Shown in pieces: positions 16,740 to 25,068 of a stretch of DNA of 64,000 bases. The position numbers and the translations under genes are program-made. How positions within the stretch are numbered: position 1 is the first letter of the stretch; every line of letters starts with the position of its first letter. Source of the stretch: Flammeovirgaceae bacterium (GTDB lineage: Bacteria; Bacteroidota; Bacteroidia; Cytophagales; Cyclobacteriaceae); contig JAJTGQ010000051.1 of NCBI GenBank assembly GCA_021299455.1, positions 1 through 64,000 on the forward strand, given 5' to 3'. Under the pieces are notes generated by a model, which saw only the letters and a list, made by a program, of their open reading frames with translations, did no database searches and was not told the origin of the DNA.

Positions 16740-17105
16740 ATGAACTTCAAAGGAAAGACCTACTTATATGCTGTGCTTACTTGGTTAATACCCATTGTAG
16801 TAAGCTTTTTTATGTACGACCCGAAAACAAATCAGTACCTACCCAGCATACCGGTTTTCAAGTCGGTGATGATTGCACTCACTACACTTCTGACTTACTA
16901 TTTCTTTAGAAAAATAAAAGATTACGACACAGCAAGCCCGTGGTATGCGTATGCCACCTTGTTTGTGGTGGTTTGTTCGATCTTAGATTTTGCTGTTCTT
17001 CTAACTGTTTTTAAGGTTCAGTTTTCCGTTTGGGCAATGCCTATTTTTCCTGTGTATGTAATTGTGTTCTTTGGCTTTGGTTATTTTATGCTGCGAAACA
17101 GATGA
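16740..17105 (+). CDS. Four-helix integral membrane protein, unknown function
   Basis: A 121-residue protein with four hydrophobic segments (about residues 7-25, 40-56, 68-88 and 93-116) and a short polar loop between the second and third (RKIKDYDTASPW). It has no signal peptide, and its size and layout resemble small DUF-type membrane proteins of Bacteroidota. It lies after the VOC terminator and before a 444-bp gap. Function unknown. Confidence 0.65.
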   Translation: MNFKGKTYLYAVLTWLIPIVVSFFMYDPKTNQYLPSIPVFKSVMIALTTLLTYYFFRKIKDYDTASPWYAYATLFVVVCSILDFAVLLTVFKVQFSVWAMPIFPVYVIVFFGFGYFMLRNR

Positions 17106-17549
17106 TTCTACACTGGGCGTTTCAAATGCAATGTTTCAGCATCTTGGGCACTAGTTGCAGTTTTGGTGTCTCCATGACAAATTGTATCCAAAAGCCCACG
17201 TTAGGAGGAGCCTCTTGTCTCAAAATAAACATAGTGTTGCGGCAAGTCAATATGCTCTTGTAATGACACCTTTTGTACTATCTCCGTTTTGAGTTCGCGC
17301 TGGAGAGCAAGTGATGATGGGGCTGTATACTATTTGGAATCAATGGACTCTTGAATGTAAAGAAGTATAGGATTACCCAGCACAGCAAAAAGGTCAATGC
17401 ATTTATTGTATTGACCTTTGTTTTTATTTTGCGACTTCTCAATCAATTTATTTTTCTTAACTCACATCAATGGCATCTACAGACGTTCTTAACTCAAATC
17501 AATAGCAGGGCGTTCTCATTTGTAGAGTTTTGTAGAAAATTATATACAA
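17106..17549. other. Intergenic stretch with terminator and direct repeats
   Basis: No credible gene in 444 bp. A hairpin AAAGGTCAAT / ATTGACCTTT followed by GTTTTTATTTT at 17388-17430 looks like a terminator, and a 22-bp direct repeat follows at 17454. The part 17110-17270 could be decayed coding sequence, but I cannot identify it in any frame. Confidence 0.6.
17454..17507 (+). repeat. Two 22-bp direct repeats with 32-bp period
   Basis: TTCTTAACTCACATCAATGG at 17454 and TTCTTAACTCAAATCAATAG at 17486, each continuing with CA; two mismatches in 22. They lie 43-96 bp upstream of the secreted-protein gene at 17550, where a paired regulator site would be expected. Confidence 0.65.
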
Positions 17550-18155
17550 ATGAAAATCATGAAAATGATGGCAGTTGCGCTTCTAGGAAGCGTGCTGTCG
17601 GTGCAAGCGCAGGATTCTTTGCTCGCAAGGGTAGCAAAGATTCAAGGCAAGGAGGTCTACATTTTAAACCAGCCTTTACGCCAGTATGAAACGGTGGCCA
17701 CAATTAAAACGAGCCCCAAAATTATTTCTCTTTTAACCCGGGGCGTAGTGAACGAGACGATCTCGGACAAAGCGAATCAGTTTGTTCGAAAGTCGGCTCG
17801 AAAAGCGCAAAAATTAAACACATCTTTCGATGCCATCATCTATTCCGGTGGGAAAACAGTTCGAGCGATTCGTTTTACGGATGTGGCTAATCCCGAGAAT
17901 AGTGGAGTTGCCACCGTTACGAAAATTTGGGGAGTTGATTCGTATATTCTGGCAGAGCCGATGAAAAGCTACGCGGTGCAGAATTCAACCTACGGTGGAA
18001 TCAAACTTATTCCTTTCATCACCTACGGAATAGTAAACAACTCTATTGAGAAAGATGTGATGACGTTTGCCAAAAAAACCAAGAAGGAAGATGTGCGGGC
18101 GACTGCAATGGTTTACTCTACCGGCAGAAACGTAGCAGGGATTTCTCTAAAGTAA
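17550..18155 (+). CDS. Secreted protein with two homologous repeats, unknown function
   Basis: A 201-residue exported protein with signal peptide MKIMKMMAVALLGSVLSVQAQ. The mature part is an internal duplication of about 85 residues: unit 1 (ARVAKIQGKEVYILNQPL ... FDAIIYSGGKTVRAIRF) and unit 2 (ATVTKIWGVDSYILAEPM ... ATAMVYSTGRNVAGISL), each with a matching middle (LLTRGVVNETISDKA versus FITYGIVNNSIEKDV). I do not recognise the family. It has its own terminator and candidate operator repeats, so it appears to be an independently regulated single gene. Confidence 0.7.
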   Translation: MKIMKMMAVALLGSVLSVQAQDSLLARVAKIQGKEVYILNQPLRQYETVATIKTSPKIISLLTRGVVNETISDKANQFVRKSARKAQKLNTSFDAIIYSGGKTVRAIRFTDVANPENSGVATVTKIWGVDSYILAEPMKSYAVQNSTYGGIKLIPFITYGIVNNSIEKDVMTFAKKTKKEDVRATAMVYSTGRNVAGISLK

Positions 18156-18170
18156 AATGTATCATTCAAA

Positions 18171-18208
18171 AAGGCCGTCTCAAATTGATGAGGCGGTCTT
18201 TTTTTTGG
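18171..18208 (+). terminator. Intrinsic terminator
   Basis: AAGGCCGTCTCA / TGAGGCGGTCTT stem (with G-U pairs), 6-nt loop, followed by a run of T; 15 bp after the gene at 17550. Confidence 0.88.
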
Positions 18209-18223
18209 AGTGGAGAAATTTCT

Positions 18224-18301
18224 GCATCCATTGCAGTGAATCAAAAAGCAATAAATTCAGGACAATCTATTCGAATGTCTACTGGCTTGAGCGGAAGATC
18301 T
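18224..18301 (-). pseudogene. 78-bp duplicate of the MarR gene 3' end
   Basis: Matches 25052-25129 base for base with four substitutions and no gaps. The source covers the last 20 codons of the MarR gene at 25069 plus the start of the adjacent Crp gene. Nothing else in 18156-18517 is recognisable: the terminator, this copy and about 215 bp of unassigned sequence. Confidence 0.88.
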
Positions 18302-18517
18302 GGTTGTAAACTTTTTTTTGGTTCGACCTGCCGATTTTGTTTTATCGCGACTAAAGTTAGGGTGGAATTGAGAGACTCGTTATTATTTTCCTAGACGACT
18401 AGTTTGCCGGCAAAACATCCATTGACACATTAAGGCAAAACAGAATACTTGCCACGGAGGGAATAAGCATGACCAGAGCAGTAAAGATTGTTGGTCGGCT
18501 AACAATAACAAAGGCTC

Positions 18518-19582
18518 TCAGGGTCGAATCTTATTCGCAACGCTGATTTGAACGCCATCGATGCTTTCGATAAGTTTCCTTCCGTAAAAAGATGGAGGAA
18601 TGAATCCTTCTTTGATATTTCCATCTACCAATCGCTGAATAATATTGCCTATTATTCTGACCGTGAATATGTATGGCTGTGGACCCCTGATAGTCACAAT
18701 CGATTTATCGCCACGTTTGTTTTCGACCTCAGCCCAAGTGTAGCTATGTTGGGTCTTTAGCTCATTCTTTGTTGGGCCTAACGGGAAGAACCAATGAGTG
18801 TGATTTATGAGGAATTTTCGTAGCCAATCTAAGCGTCCTTTCATAAACTGAACCAATATCCAAGGATAGTAAGCATAGGAGGTAATATCCGGAATATTTG
18901 TGCTCACAAAGCTGGCTATGGCATCACCCATTATGGGATTATGAACCATGACATATTCTTTGCCTTCTGCAAAGAATGAGTGTTTTGCAGAAGCAGGGCT
19001 GGTAGCTACAAGTTTTCCAGAAAGACGCGAATGTCCGGTTTCCGCAGCAAGCCGCAATACTGTATTTATTGTGCCTCTGGATGCATTTCCAAACGTGGCA
19101 AATCCAAGTGTTAATTTGGTTGGATTTGGCAACAATTCAGATGCGATTAATCCAGCAATATCACTTGGTGCCAGATTAAAGCCTGCTCCAGGCATTAGCA
19201 TAACGCCATTGGCTAGTGCCGCATCATTAAGATTATATACCTCGATCATATCAGGGTATTCAGCCGCAAGATCCACGTAATGTGTATTGGTTTCAATGCA
19301 GGCGTCTATGAAATGTCTATTCACACGGTAGGAAATATTTGCTAAATTGACAACCGCCTTTACGTCTGCTAGGTGAGGTATAATGCTCTGGGTATCGTCA
19401 ATTGCAAAAATGCGACATTCCTTCCCATAGTCACTAGACTTTTGTCTTATTGAATCCTCTCTTGCCCCGAGTATAATAGGCATGTTTTTATCAAATGCAT
19501 ACTCTAAGAAGAGGTTGCCGGTGAATCCCATAACGCCATAAACGAGTACTTTTTCTTTCTTATTATTTCCCTTTTTTTCCAT
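18518..19582 (-). CDS. Saccharopine-dehydrogenase-like reductase (trans-acting enoyl reductase type)
   Basis: A 354-residue Rossmann protein. KVLVYGVMGFTGNLFLEYAF (GxxGxTGxL) is the nucleotide motif, and AVVNLANISYRVNRHFIDAC followed by THYVDLAAEYPDM and MLMPGAGFNLAPSDIAG are hallmarks of the saccharopine-dehydrogenase-like family that includes the mycobacterial trans-acting enoyl reductases. A lipid or polyketide carbonyl/enoyl reduction is plausible, saccharopine metabolism is not. It lies 110 bp downstream of the flavin monooxygenase gene on the same strand and is probably the fourth gene of the operon. Confidence 0.82.
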   Translation of the reverse strand: MEKKGNNKKEKVLVYGVMGFTGNLFLEYAFDKNMPIILGAREDSIRQKSSDYGKECRIFAIDDTQSIIPHLADVKAVVNLANISYRVNRHFIDACIETNTHYVDLAAEYPDMIEVYNLNDAALANGVMLMPGAGFNLAPSDIAGLIASELLPNPTKLTLGFATFGNASRGTINTVLRLAAETGHSRLSGKLVATSPASAKHSFFAEGKEYVMVHNPIMGDAIASFVSTNIPDITSYAYYPWILVQFMKGRLDWLRKFLINHTHWFFPLGPTKNELKTQHSYTWAEVENKRGDKSIVTIRGPQPYIFTVRIIGNIIQRLVDGNIKEGFIPPSFYGRKLIESIDGVQISVANKIRP

Positions 19583-19692
19583 TTTTGTGATTTTAAAATT
19601 TATAAATTGTTGCTTAGTACATGACCGCCACTTAGGAAATTGTTCTGCCTTTTACTAAGACCAACCTCCCCAATCCAGAAAAGCAAATGGAG

Positions 19693-21036
19693 TTAAATTT
19701 TCTTACTCAAGCTTTTAAGATAATTGATATATACAAAATGTTTAACTGCCGCTTTGTGTCTTTCATTTCTCATATATTTAACCCCTCCTGAAATATTTTT
19801 GTTCTCTTTTCTAATTCGATTTAAAAATTTTTCATTTTTCTTATAATTCTTATTAAGCTTGTTTTTCAAGTATTTCGCAACGATCTCAGATTGGTAATAG
19901 GCTGGGATATTGAAGCTACCATCATTCACATATAATCCAATCATGAAAAGGTTATCAAATTTATGGGAGAAGAAATGGGCAAATAATCGAGGATATGTTT
20001 CATCCCAATCTAATAGTTCCTTTTCTATGAAAGGATAAGAATACTTATATCCTGTAGCATAAATTACAAGGTCAGTATCTTCTACACTTCCATCGGTGAA
20101 CTCGACTCCGCTTGCAGTGAATTTGCTAACATCCGGTTTAATTTCAATTTCACCATGTGAGAGGTAATAAAACAGTAAACTGTTTATAACTGGATGGGAT
20201 TCATACAATTTATGATCCGGTTTTGGGACACCGAGCCTTTTGTAATCACCATATAAAAGTTTAAGCAAAATGCTATCAAAGATTTGTCTTATCCATATTG
20301 GTGTTCTGAGCTTAGAAAAGATTTCACCAATACGATCTGCTGGAACTCCAAAAATATGTTTAGGTAGAAAAAAATAACCTCTTCTGAGGCTTAAGAATGT
20401 CTTTTTGGAATTGAGTGCTGCCTCAACTGCAATATCACAGCCAGAATTACCAGCTCCTAATATCAATACTCGTTTATCCTTAAAAATGCTTGGAGTTTTA
20501 TATTTCAAAGAATGCATTATCTCGCCCTTGAAATTTTTTTCACCTGGATAGTTTGGAAATTTCGGATCCCAGTTATGACCAGTAGCTATAATGATGGAGC
20601 CATATAGACGTATGTCGTTATTATCGAGTCTGACTTCCCATAAATCACCTATCGGTTTTATGTTCATGACCTTGGTACCAAATTCTATTTTGTCTTTTAT
20701 ACCTAAGAATTTTGTATAATCTCTAAGATATTTTATAACTAATTTATGACTTGGGTAGTCGGGAAAATCATTCGGCATAGGAAAATCGGGAAATCCAGAG
20801 AGTTTAGAGGAAGATATGAAATGAGTAGATTCATAAATTGGATTTTCAGGATTGCTATAATCCCATATCCCGCCTGTATCTAAGTTTTTTTCGATACAAT
20901 CAAACGGGACTCCGAATTTTTGTAAATTGCTCATGGCTGCCAATCCTGCGGCACCGGAGCCTATAACTAACACAAGGTTTGATTTGTCAATTTTCTGAGA
21001 TTTTTTGGGAATTTCCATAATGCTTTTAATTTTCAT
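19693..21036 (-). CDS. Flavin-containing monooxygenase
   Basis: A 447-residue class B flavoprotein monooxygenase. FAD motif VIGSGAAGLAAM (G26-G31), the FMO fingerprint FxGxxxHxxxY as FKGEIMHSLKY, the NADPH motif LGAGNSGCDIA, and the C-terminal ATGYKYSYPF are all present. It would oxygenate a soft nucleophile or ketone using NADPH and O2. It overlaps the SDR gene by 4 bp (ATGA). It is markedly more AT-rich than the genes around it, which suggests it came by transfer. The substrate is unknown; the partners suggest a lipid-like molecule. Confidence 0.92.
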   Translation of the reverse strand: MKIKSIMEIPKKSQKIDKSNLVLVIGSGAAGLAAMSNLQKFGVPFDCIEKNLDTGGIWDYSNPENPIYESTHFISSSKLSGFPDFPMPNDFPDYPSHKLVIKYLRDYTKFLGIKDKIEFGTKVMNIKPIGDLWEVRLDNNDIRLYGSIIIATGHNWDPKFPNYPGEKNFKGEIMHSLKYKTPSIFKDKRVLILGAGNSGCDIAVEAALNSKKTFLSLRRGYFFLPKHIFGVPADRIGEIFSKLRTPIWIRQIFDSILLKLLYGDYKRLGVPKPDHKLYESHPVINSLLFYYLSHGEIEIKPDVSKFTASGVEFTDGSVEDTDLVIYATGYKYSYPFIEKELLDWDETYPRLFAHFFSHKFDNLFMIGLYVNDGSFNIPAYYQSEIVAKYLKNKLNKNYKKNEKFLNRIRKENKNISGGVKYMRNERHKAAVKHFVYINYLKSLSKKI

Positions 21037-21857
21037 TTAGCACTAAGCTTGTACCGTTTCGCAACTAGATACTCGAAGCATCGGGTCGGCAATAAGTGTT
21101 TCAAGGGAATCATTAACCGTTCCAATAGAGTTCCGCCAAGATACCGAAGTGAAGGGTGACTATCTGAGATGATCTGTTCGATCTTTTTAGCTATAATTAA
21201 TGGAGATGAGCCGGCTCTTTCATTCTCAATTGCAGCATTATGAGCCTCTGTCTGGTATTTATAATAAGGTGATTTCTCATTGATTGATCGGTCTGATTTC
21301 GATTTAGCAGACATACCCGTATTAATGTCTCCTGGTTCAAGGATGACAACATTAACTCCAAACGGTATTAGTTCGAGGCTAAGTGCCTCAGACATTCCCT
21401 CAAGCGCGAACTTAGAGGCACTATACATCCCATCGAATGGAATTGCAATTTGACCGCCTATCGAGGTTATATTAATGATGAGACCACGCTTATTCTTGCG
21501 CATCGAGGGAAGTGCAACTTGTATTACCCTTAATGGCCCCAACGTATTTACTTCAAGTATTTGTCTTGCATCCTTGATATCTAGCTCTTCTAAAGAACTT
21601 GAAAAACTGATTCCAGCATTGTTAACGACAACATCAATGCGGTTAGCTACTTTCAGCACGCTATCTACGGCAAACCTTACAGAATCGCTATCGCGTACGT
21701 CCATCGTAAGTATCGAATAACCATCAGGATGTGGCTGAATTCCATCGACATGCTCCACAATGGTGCCGAAAACTTTCATCCCATTAGAGGCCAAGTAACC
21801 TGCAGTTGCCTTGCCAATGCCGGATGATATTCCTGTTATGAGAATCACTGGCTTCAT
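21033..21857 (-). CDS. Short-chain dehydrogenase/reductase
   Basis: 274 residues from the ATG at 21857; a GTG at 21866 overlapping the previous stop (GTGA) is equally possible. Classical SDR: VILITGISSGIGKA cofactor motif, VVVNNAGIS, the catalytic Ser in NITSIGG and YSASK for Tyr/Lys. The sequence after the second Rossmann strand (GTIVEHVDGI) has no Arg typical of NADPH preference. It is translationally coupled to the SRPBCC-like gene before it and the monooxygenase gene after it. Confidence 0.92.
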   Translation of the reverse strand: MKPVILITGISSGIGKATAGYLASNGMKVFGTIVEHVDGIQPHPDGYSILTMDVRDSDSVRFAVDSVLKVANRIDVVVNNAGISFSSSLEELDIKDARQILEVNTLGPLRVIQVALPSMRKNKRGLIINITSIGGQIAIPFDGMYSASKFALEGMSEALSLELIPFGVNVVILEPGDINTGMSAKSKSDRSINEKSPYYKYQTEAHNAAIENERAGSSPLIIAKKIEQIISDSHPSLRYLGGTLLERLMIPLKHLLPTRCFEYLVAKRYKLSAK

Positions 21858-21862
21858 ATTGT

Positions 21863-22366
21863 TCACGCTGTTTTACGGTTAGCAGCATCAGATGCATCCA
21901 ATAGGTCGGCTACGAATCGATTTACTGCGTCTTGGAGGGGATAGGTGGCCTTAACAATTGGCCGTAGAAGTGCGTGTCTGACCTGCACTTCCTCATAGAT
22001 ATATATTGTAGTCATTTTGTTTGTGACCTTAAAGAAACGTATCAACCAGATACCACGGAAACCAAATCCTTTGAAATGAGCCTCGAATAGATGATTGGCA
22101 ACCGAGCGGATCTCTTCGTAGTCGACTGGTGGTGAGTCATAAGCAAGTTCTCGCCAACTCTTGCTGGAAAACACAATCACGTTCTTAAGATCGTTGCGAA
22201 AGGCTTGCCTACGATCTACAGCGATCACTTGAAACAACCAATCGATGGAGGCTTCGATATTGATTGTTGTCGTAGCAACAGCAATACGAGATGGGGTGAC
22301 TAAGCTCAATATGAAATATACGAGAGCTGGTATTGCTATCAAGAGTGAGATAATGATAATGTTCAT
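21863..22366 (-). CDS. Membrane-anchored SRPBCC-like protein
   Basis: A 167-residue protein with an N-terminal membrane helix (MNIIIISLLIAIPALVYFIL) and a soluble domain with the pattern of polyketide-cyclase/START-like SRPBCC proteins: TTINIEASIDWLFQVIAVDR near the start and a long C-terminal helix LQDAVNRFVADLLDASDAAN. It would bind a hydrophobic ligand at the membrane. It is first in the operon SRPBCC, SDR, FMO and saccharopine-like reductase. The family call is tentative, the operon position is firm. Confidence 0.6.
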   Translation of the reverse strand: MNIIIISLLIAIPALVYFILSLVTPSRIAVATTTINIEASIDWLFQVIAVDRRQAFRNDLKNVIVFSSKSWRELAYDSPPVDYEEIRSVANHLFEAHFKGFGFRGIWLIRFFKVTNKMTTIYIYEEVQVRHALLRPIVKATYPLQDAVNRFVADLLDASDAANRKTA

Positions 22367-22401
22367 AATTTTTCCTTTTTACCTGAGTTTAAATAATTAC
22401 T

Positions 22402-22655
22402 GACAAGTTGAAGTGATTGTACGGTGTAGAAATGGGTGCTTGTGCTTCCTTTGCTTCACGGGGTTTGGCACTTTGGCTATTCCTCAACTGACAGACTAAA
22501 ACACCTGCAGCTAAACCGATAAACACAACTGCAATAAATATTTTGATGGACGGTTACATAGTTTTTCTCTTTCGTTGCCCAAAAGTGAAAAACTTTAGCC
22601 AGGTGAGTGGCCAGAAATTAACCGAAGCGTAGAAATGAGGCACTGAGGCGGAGGC
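22402..22655 (-). pseudogene. Decayed copy of the RND adaptor promoter and 5' end
   Basis: Read on the minus strand, 22655-22402 follows 28049-28300 closely. It keeps the paired repeats (CGCCTCAGTG at 22650-22641 and CGCTTCGGTT at 22629-22620), the box CACTTTTG at 22587-22580, and about 50 codons of the adaptor (SIKIFIAVVFIGLAAGVLV, then QLRNSQ). The second codon is TAA and the reading frame breaks near the end. It is a remnant of a second efflux operon or a partial duplication. Confidence 0.85.
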
Positions 22656-22862
22656 AAATTGACTTATTGATGTTTCCGTTAATTCTACTGGTTAGTTTTA
22701 GGCATCTCCAATACCTATCTTGGGCTTCGAAGACAATGATTCCCCTATCAGAAGAGGGGCCAGCCTTAATCGAACGAATCCCAATTCGCGGGTTGTTTTA
22801 AGCCAACAAAAGCCTATTTGTTTTTTTACCTCACTAAGCAATCCTATTTCCACGCATCTTGT

Positions 22863-23221
22863 ATGACTGCCTTTAGCAATAAAGAAATATTAAAGAAAGG
22901 TATGTTTATCGCGAAAGGCTCGTTGATTTATGTCGGTTGGCAAACGTGAAGGGAGTTGTAACGATAAGAATTTTCTCGGACAGCTTGCCACACCTCTGGG
23001 CACGATTTACGTCTTTGAAGGCGCGCTTTAAAATATTGGTTCCTATCGGGAAGTTTGAGATGGATAATTTTATCCCGGATCAAGTTATCGGGCAAAGGGT
23101 CTTTTTTGAATGGTACAACCGTTGGAGCCATCGTGATACAGGTATAGAAGTAGATTCCATAAACGCAGCATTAAGCTTTACTATTTTTCATGAATCGATG
23201 CATTTCGGAATTAAAGGGTAG
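22863..23221 (+). other. Possible decayed DinB-like gene
   Basis: Two short open stretches in different frames: MTAFSNKEILKKGMFIAKGS from 22863 and a 94-codon frame from a TTG at 22937 ending VDSINAALSFTIFHESMHFG. The last part recalls the His-containing end of DinB-like proteins (FHExxHxG), which supply a metal ligand. The frames do not join and there is no convincing start, so I read it as a remnant. The flanking 22656-22862 holds only a small hairpin (CCCCTATCAGAAGAGGGG). Confidence 0.25.
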
Positions 23222-23257
23222 GGTATCACGGCAAGTGTGTAGTAAAATGTGGGATAA

Positions 23258-23294
23258 ATAAGGCAATCACCCAACGATGATTGCCTTTCATTTT
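23258..23294 (-). terminator. Terminator-like hairpin after the DJ-1 gene
   Basis: Perfect 10-bp stem AAGGCAATCA / TGATTGCCTT, 8-nt loop, about 40 bp past the minus-strand stop at 23330, followed in that direction by ATTTATCC. The T run is weak. Confidence 0.6.
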
Positions 23295-23329
23295 AACCGA
23301 ACATTAGTTGCTCTGTGGTTGAAGACCTT

Positions 23330-24004
23330 TTAGTTGGCATTTAAAAGGGCAATCATCTTCTCGGCAACTCCTTTAGCTGAAGCAGGATTTTGTCCCGTTA
23401 CCAAGCGACCATCTGCGATACTGTTGGCTTGCCAAGGCGACACCGAAACAAACTTTGCCCCCTTTTCTTTGATGGCACTTTCCAGCAAGAAAGGAACATC
23501 TTCTTTTGCATACCCTTCTTCTTCTTCATTGCTGAATGCAGAATTGGTTTTACCTTCAATTAAACTGGAACCATCTTTTAGTTTTACGTTTAATAGCGAG
23601 GCTGGCCCGTGACAAACAGCTCCCACAATCGCACCACGATCATACGTTTCGGCAATGGCATTTTGGATATCTTTATTATTGGGCATATCCACCATTGGGC
23701 CTAGTCCTCCTGGAACAAAGATGGCATCGTATGCTTTTACGTTTGCCTCGCTGATTTTTTTACTTTCCTTCATATCGCGAAGACCTTTGCCATTAATGAA
23801 GGAAACATTTAAAGGATCCTCAGTAAGTTCCATACCATCGATAGGCGGGTCTCCTCCTTGTACGCTCGCAAAATCGATCACGTACTTTTTTTGGTCGAAT
23901 TCATGATAAGGATGAGCAACCTCAGGAAGAAAATTTCCGGTTTTTCTGTTCTTGGGTCCGATTTCGCCCGCGCTTGAAACAATAAACAACACTTTTTTTG
24001 ACAT
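23330..24004 (-). CDS. DJ-1/PfpI-family protein (Hsp31-like)
   Basis: 224 residues of the class I glutamine-amidotransferase-like fold used by DJ-1, PfpI and Hsp31. The nucleophile elbow is AVCHGPASLL (Cys followed by His), preceded by YDAIFVPGGLGPMVDM with the acidic residue expected near the active site. Members act on glyoxals or as chaperones/peptidases under electrophile stress. It is last in the minus-strand stress cluster, 61 bp after the ABM monooxygenase gene. Confidence 0.9.
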   Translation of the reverse strand: MSKKVLFIVSSAGEIGPKNRKTGNFLPEVAHPYHEFDQKKYVIDFASVQGGDPPIDGMELTEDPLNVSFINGKGLRDMKESKKISEANVKAYDAIFVPGGLGPMVDMPNNKDIQNAIAETYDRGAIVGAVCHGPASLLNVKLKDGSSLIEGKTNSAFSNEEEEGYAKEDVPFLLESAIKEKGAKFVSVSPWQANSIADGRLVTGQNPASAKGVAEKMIALLNAN

Positions 24005-24065
24005 AAAATTTAAGTTTAATAGTTGAACAATTGATAAAATTTAATTTTTGAATTTTTCGTCTCGC

Positions 24066-24365
24066 TTATGCCAGCGGTAGTACACGAATTACTTCGCGTT
24101 CGGCCAGCAGCGGCACAATGGTGCCAAGGGCCAATTCTTGAAAGTGTGTAGACGCGCGATGTGCTTGTGCAGCCTCCTCATCTTGGTAGATTTCATAAAG
24201 CCAGATGGTGTGAGCATCGTCCACAGCACGATACGTGTTATAGGTTATATTACCGGGTTCACGCTTGCTGAGAACGGCTAGCTCGTGTAGTTTCTCTACC
24301 ACTTTTTGAAGATGCTGCGGCTGAACTTTCCAGCGAGCAATTACTATGATGTTTTGTGTTTCCAA
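24066..24365 (-). CDS. ABM-domain (quinol monooxygenase-like) protein
   Basis: A 99-residue dimeric alpha-beta barrel protein. IIVIARWKVQPQHLQKVVEK, then EPGNITYNTYRAVDDAHTIW and LYEIYQDEEAAQAHRAST are the three landmarks of the antibiotic-biosynthesis-monooxygenase family (YgiN-like). These proteins oxidise quinols or bind small aromatic compounds without a cofactor. It has its own candidate promoter at 24385-24392 and likely shares a transcript with the DJ-1 gene. Confidence 0.88.
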   Translation of the reverse strand: METQNIIVIARWKVQPQHLQKVVEKLHELAVLSKREPGNITYNTYRAVDDAHTIWLYEIYQDEEAAQAHRASTHFQELALGTIVPLLAEREVIRVLPLA

Positions 24366-24384
24366 TTCCTTCGATTTGATACAT

Positions 24385-24419
24385 CAAAGGTAGGGTGGTG
24401 GATCGGCTCAACTAGTTGA
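24385..24419 (-). promoter_or_regulatory. Candidate promoter with 12-bp palindrome
   Basis: On the minus strand TACCTTTG (24392-24385) fits the Bacteroidota -7 box TAnnTTTG, 20 bp upstream of the ABM gene. A perfect palindrome TCAACTAGTTGA at 24408-24419 lies where the -33 element would be, consistent with a regulator site. Confidence 0.5.
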
Positions 24420-24471
24420 CGTAGGGTAAGTACGAAAACCAAAAAGTTGATCTATGGTAAGATATAGCCTT

Positions 24472-25059
24472 TTACTGACGGGCTTTTCGAATGCGACTGA
24501 GGCTTTCGGGCGTAATGCCTAGGTAAGAAGCAATTTGGAAATTCTTTACACGCTGTTCAATAGTGGGGTACTGACGAATGAATTCTTCATAGCGTTGCTC
24601 CGCTGTTTCCTTTAAATTGCTCAATATTCGTTTTTGAAAGGCAACGAATGCGTTTTCTAATTTCCTAAGAAAGAATGATTCAAGTCCGTCAACTTGCAAG
24701 TAAAGAGATTCAAGATCCTTTTTCTGAATGGATAACAAAATGCAATCTTCAAGACACTCAACGTCTAGTGTGGCAGGTGAGTTGGTATAGTAAGCAATAT
24801 AGTCGCTGGCCCACCACTCTTCTACTGCGAATTGCACAATGTACTCGCGATCACGTTCATCATCTGGCATATAGGTGCGTAAGCAGCCCTTTACAATAAA
24901 GTACTGTTTAGTGACGAGGTCTCCTGCCTTTATAACCAAGTTGTGTTGTTTGAAATATTCTACATGAAAAAGCTTTTTACAGTTCTCGAAGTCTTCGTAG
25001 CTGATTTATTTGTAGCGATTAATGTGTTCCCACAGCACCGCATAATATTGCGCATCCAT
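24472..25059 (-). pseudogene. Crp/Fnr-family regulator gene broken by a nonsense codon
   Basis: From the ATG at 25059 the frame reads MDAQYYAVLWEHINRYK and then hits TAA (25008-25006). It continues in the same frame as ISYEDFENCKKLFHVEYFK, then FIVKGCLRTYMP, REYIVQFAVEEWWASDY and the winged helix FQIASYLGITPESLSRIRK to the stop at 24472. Without the TAA this is a full-length 195-residue regulator. No ATG follows the stop codon before the conserved roll, so the gene is either dead or the base is a sequencing error. It lies in the MarR/protoglobin stress cluster. Confidence 0.8.
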
Positions 25060-25068
25060 CGCAGTGAA

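Noticed and set aside
24472-24939. A shorter Crp-like protein starting at 24939
   Set aside because: That start is TTG in the middle of the conserved roll. The conserved upstream residues continue past it to a TAA, so the full gene is broken rather than short.
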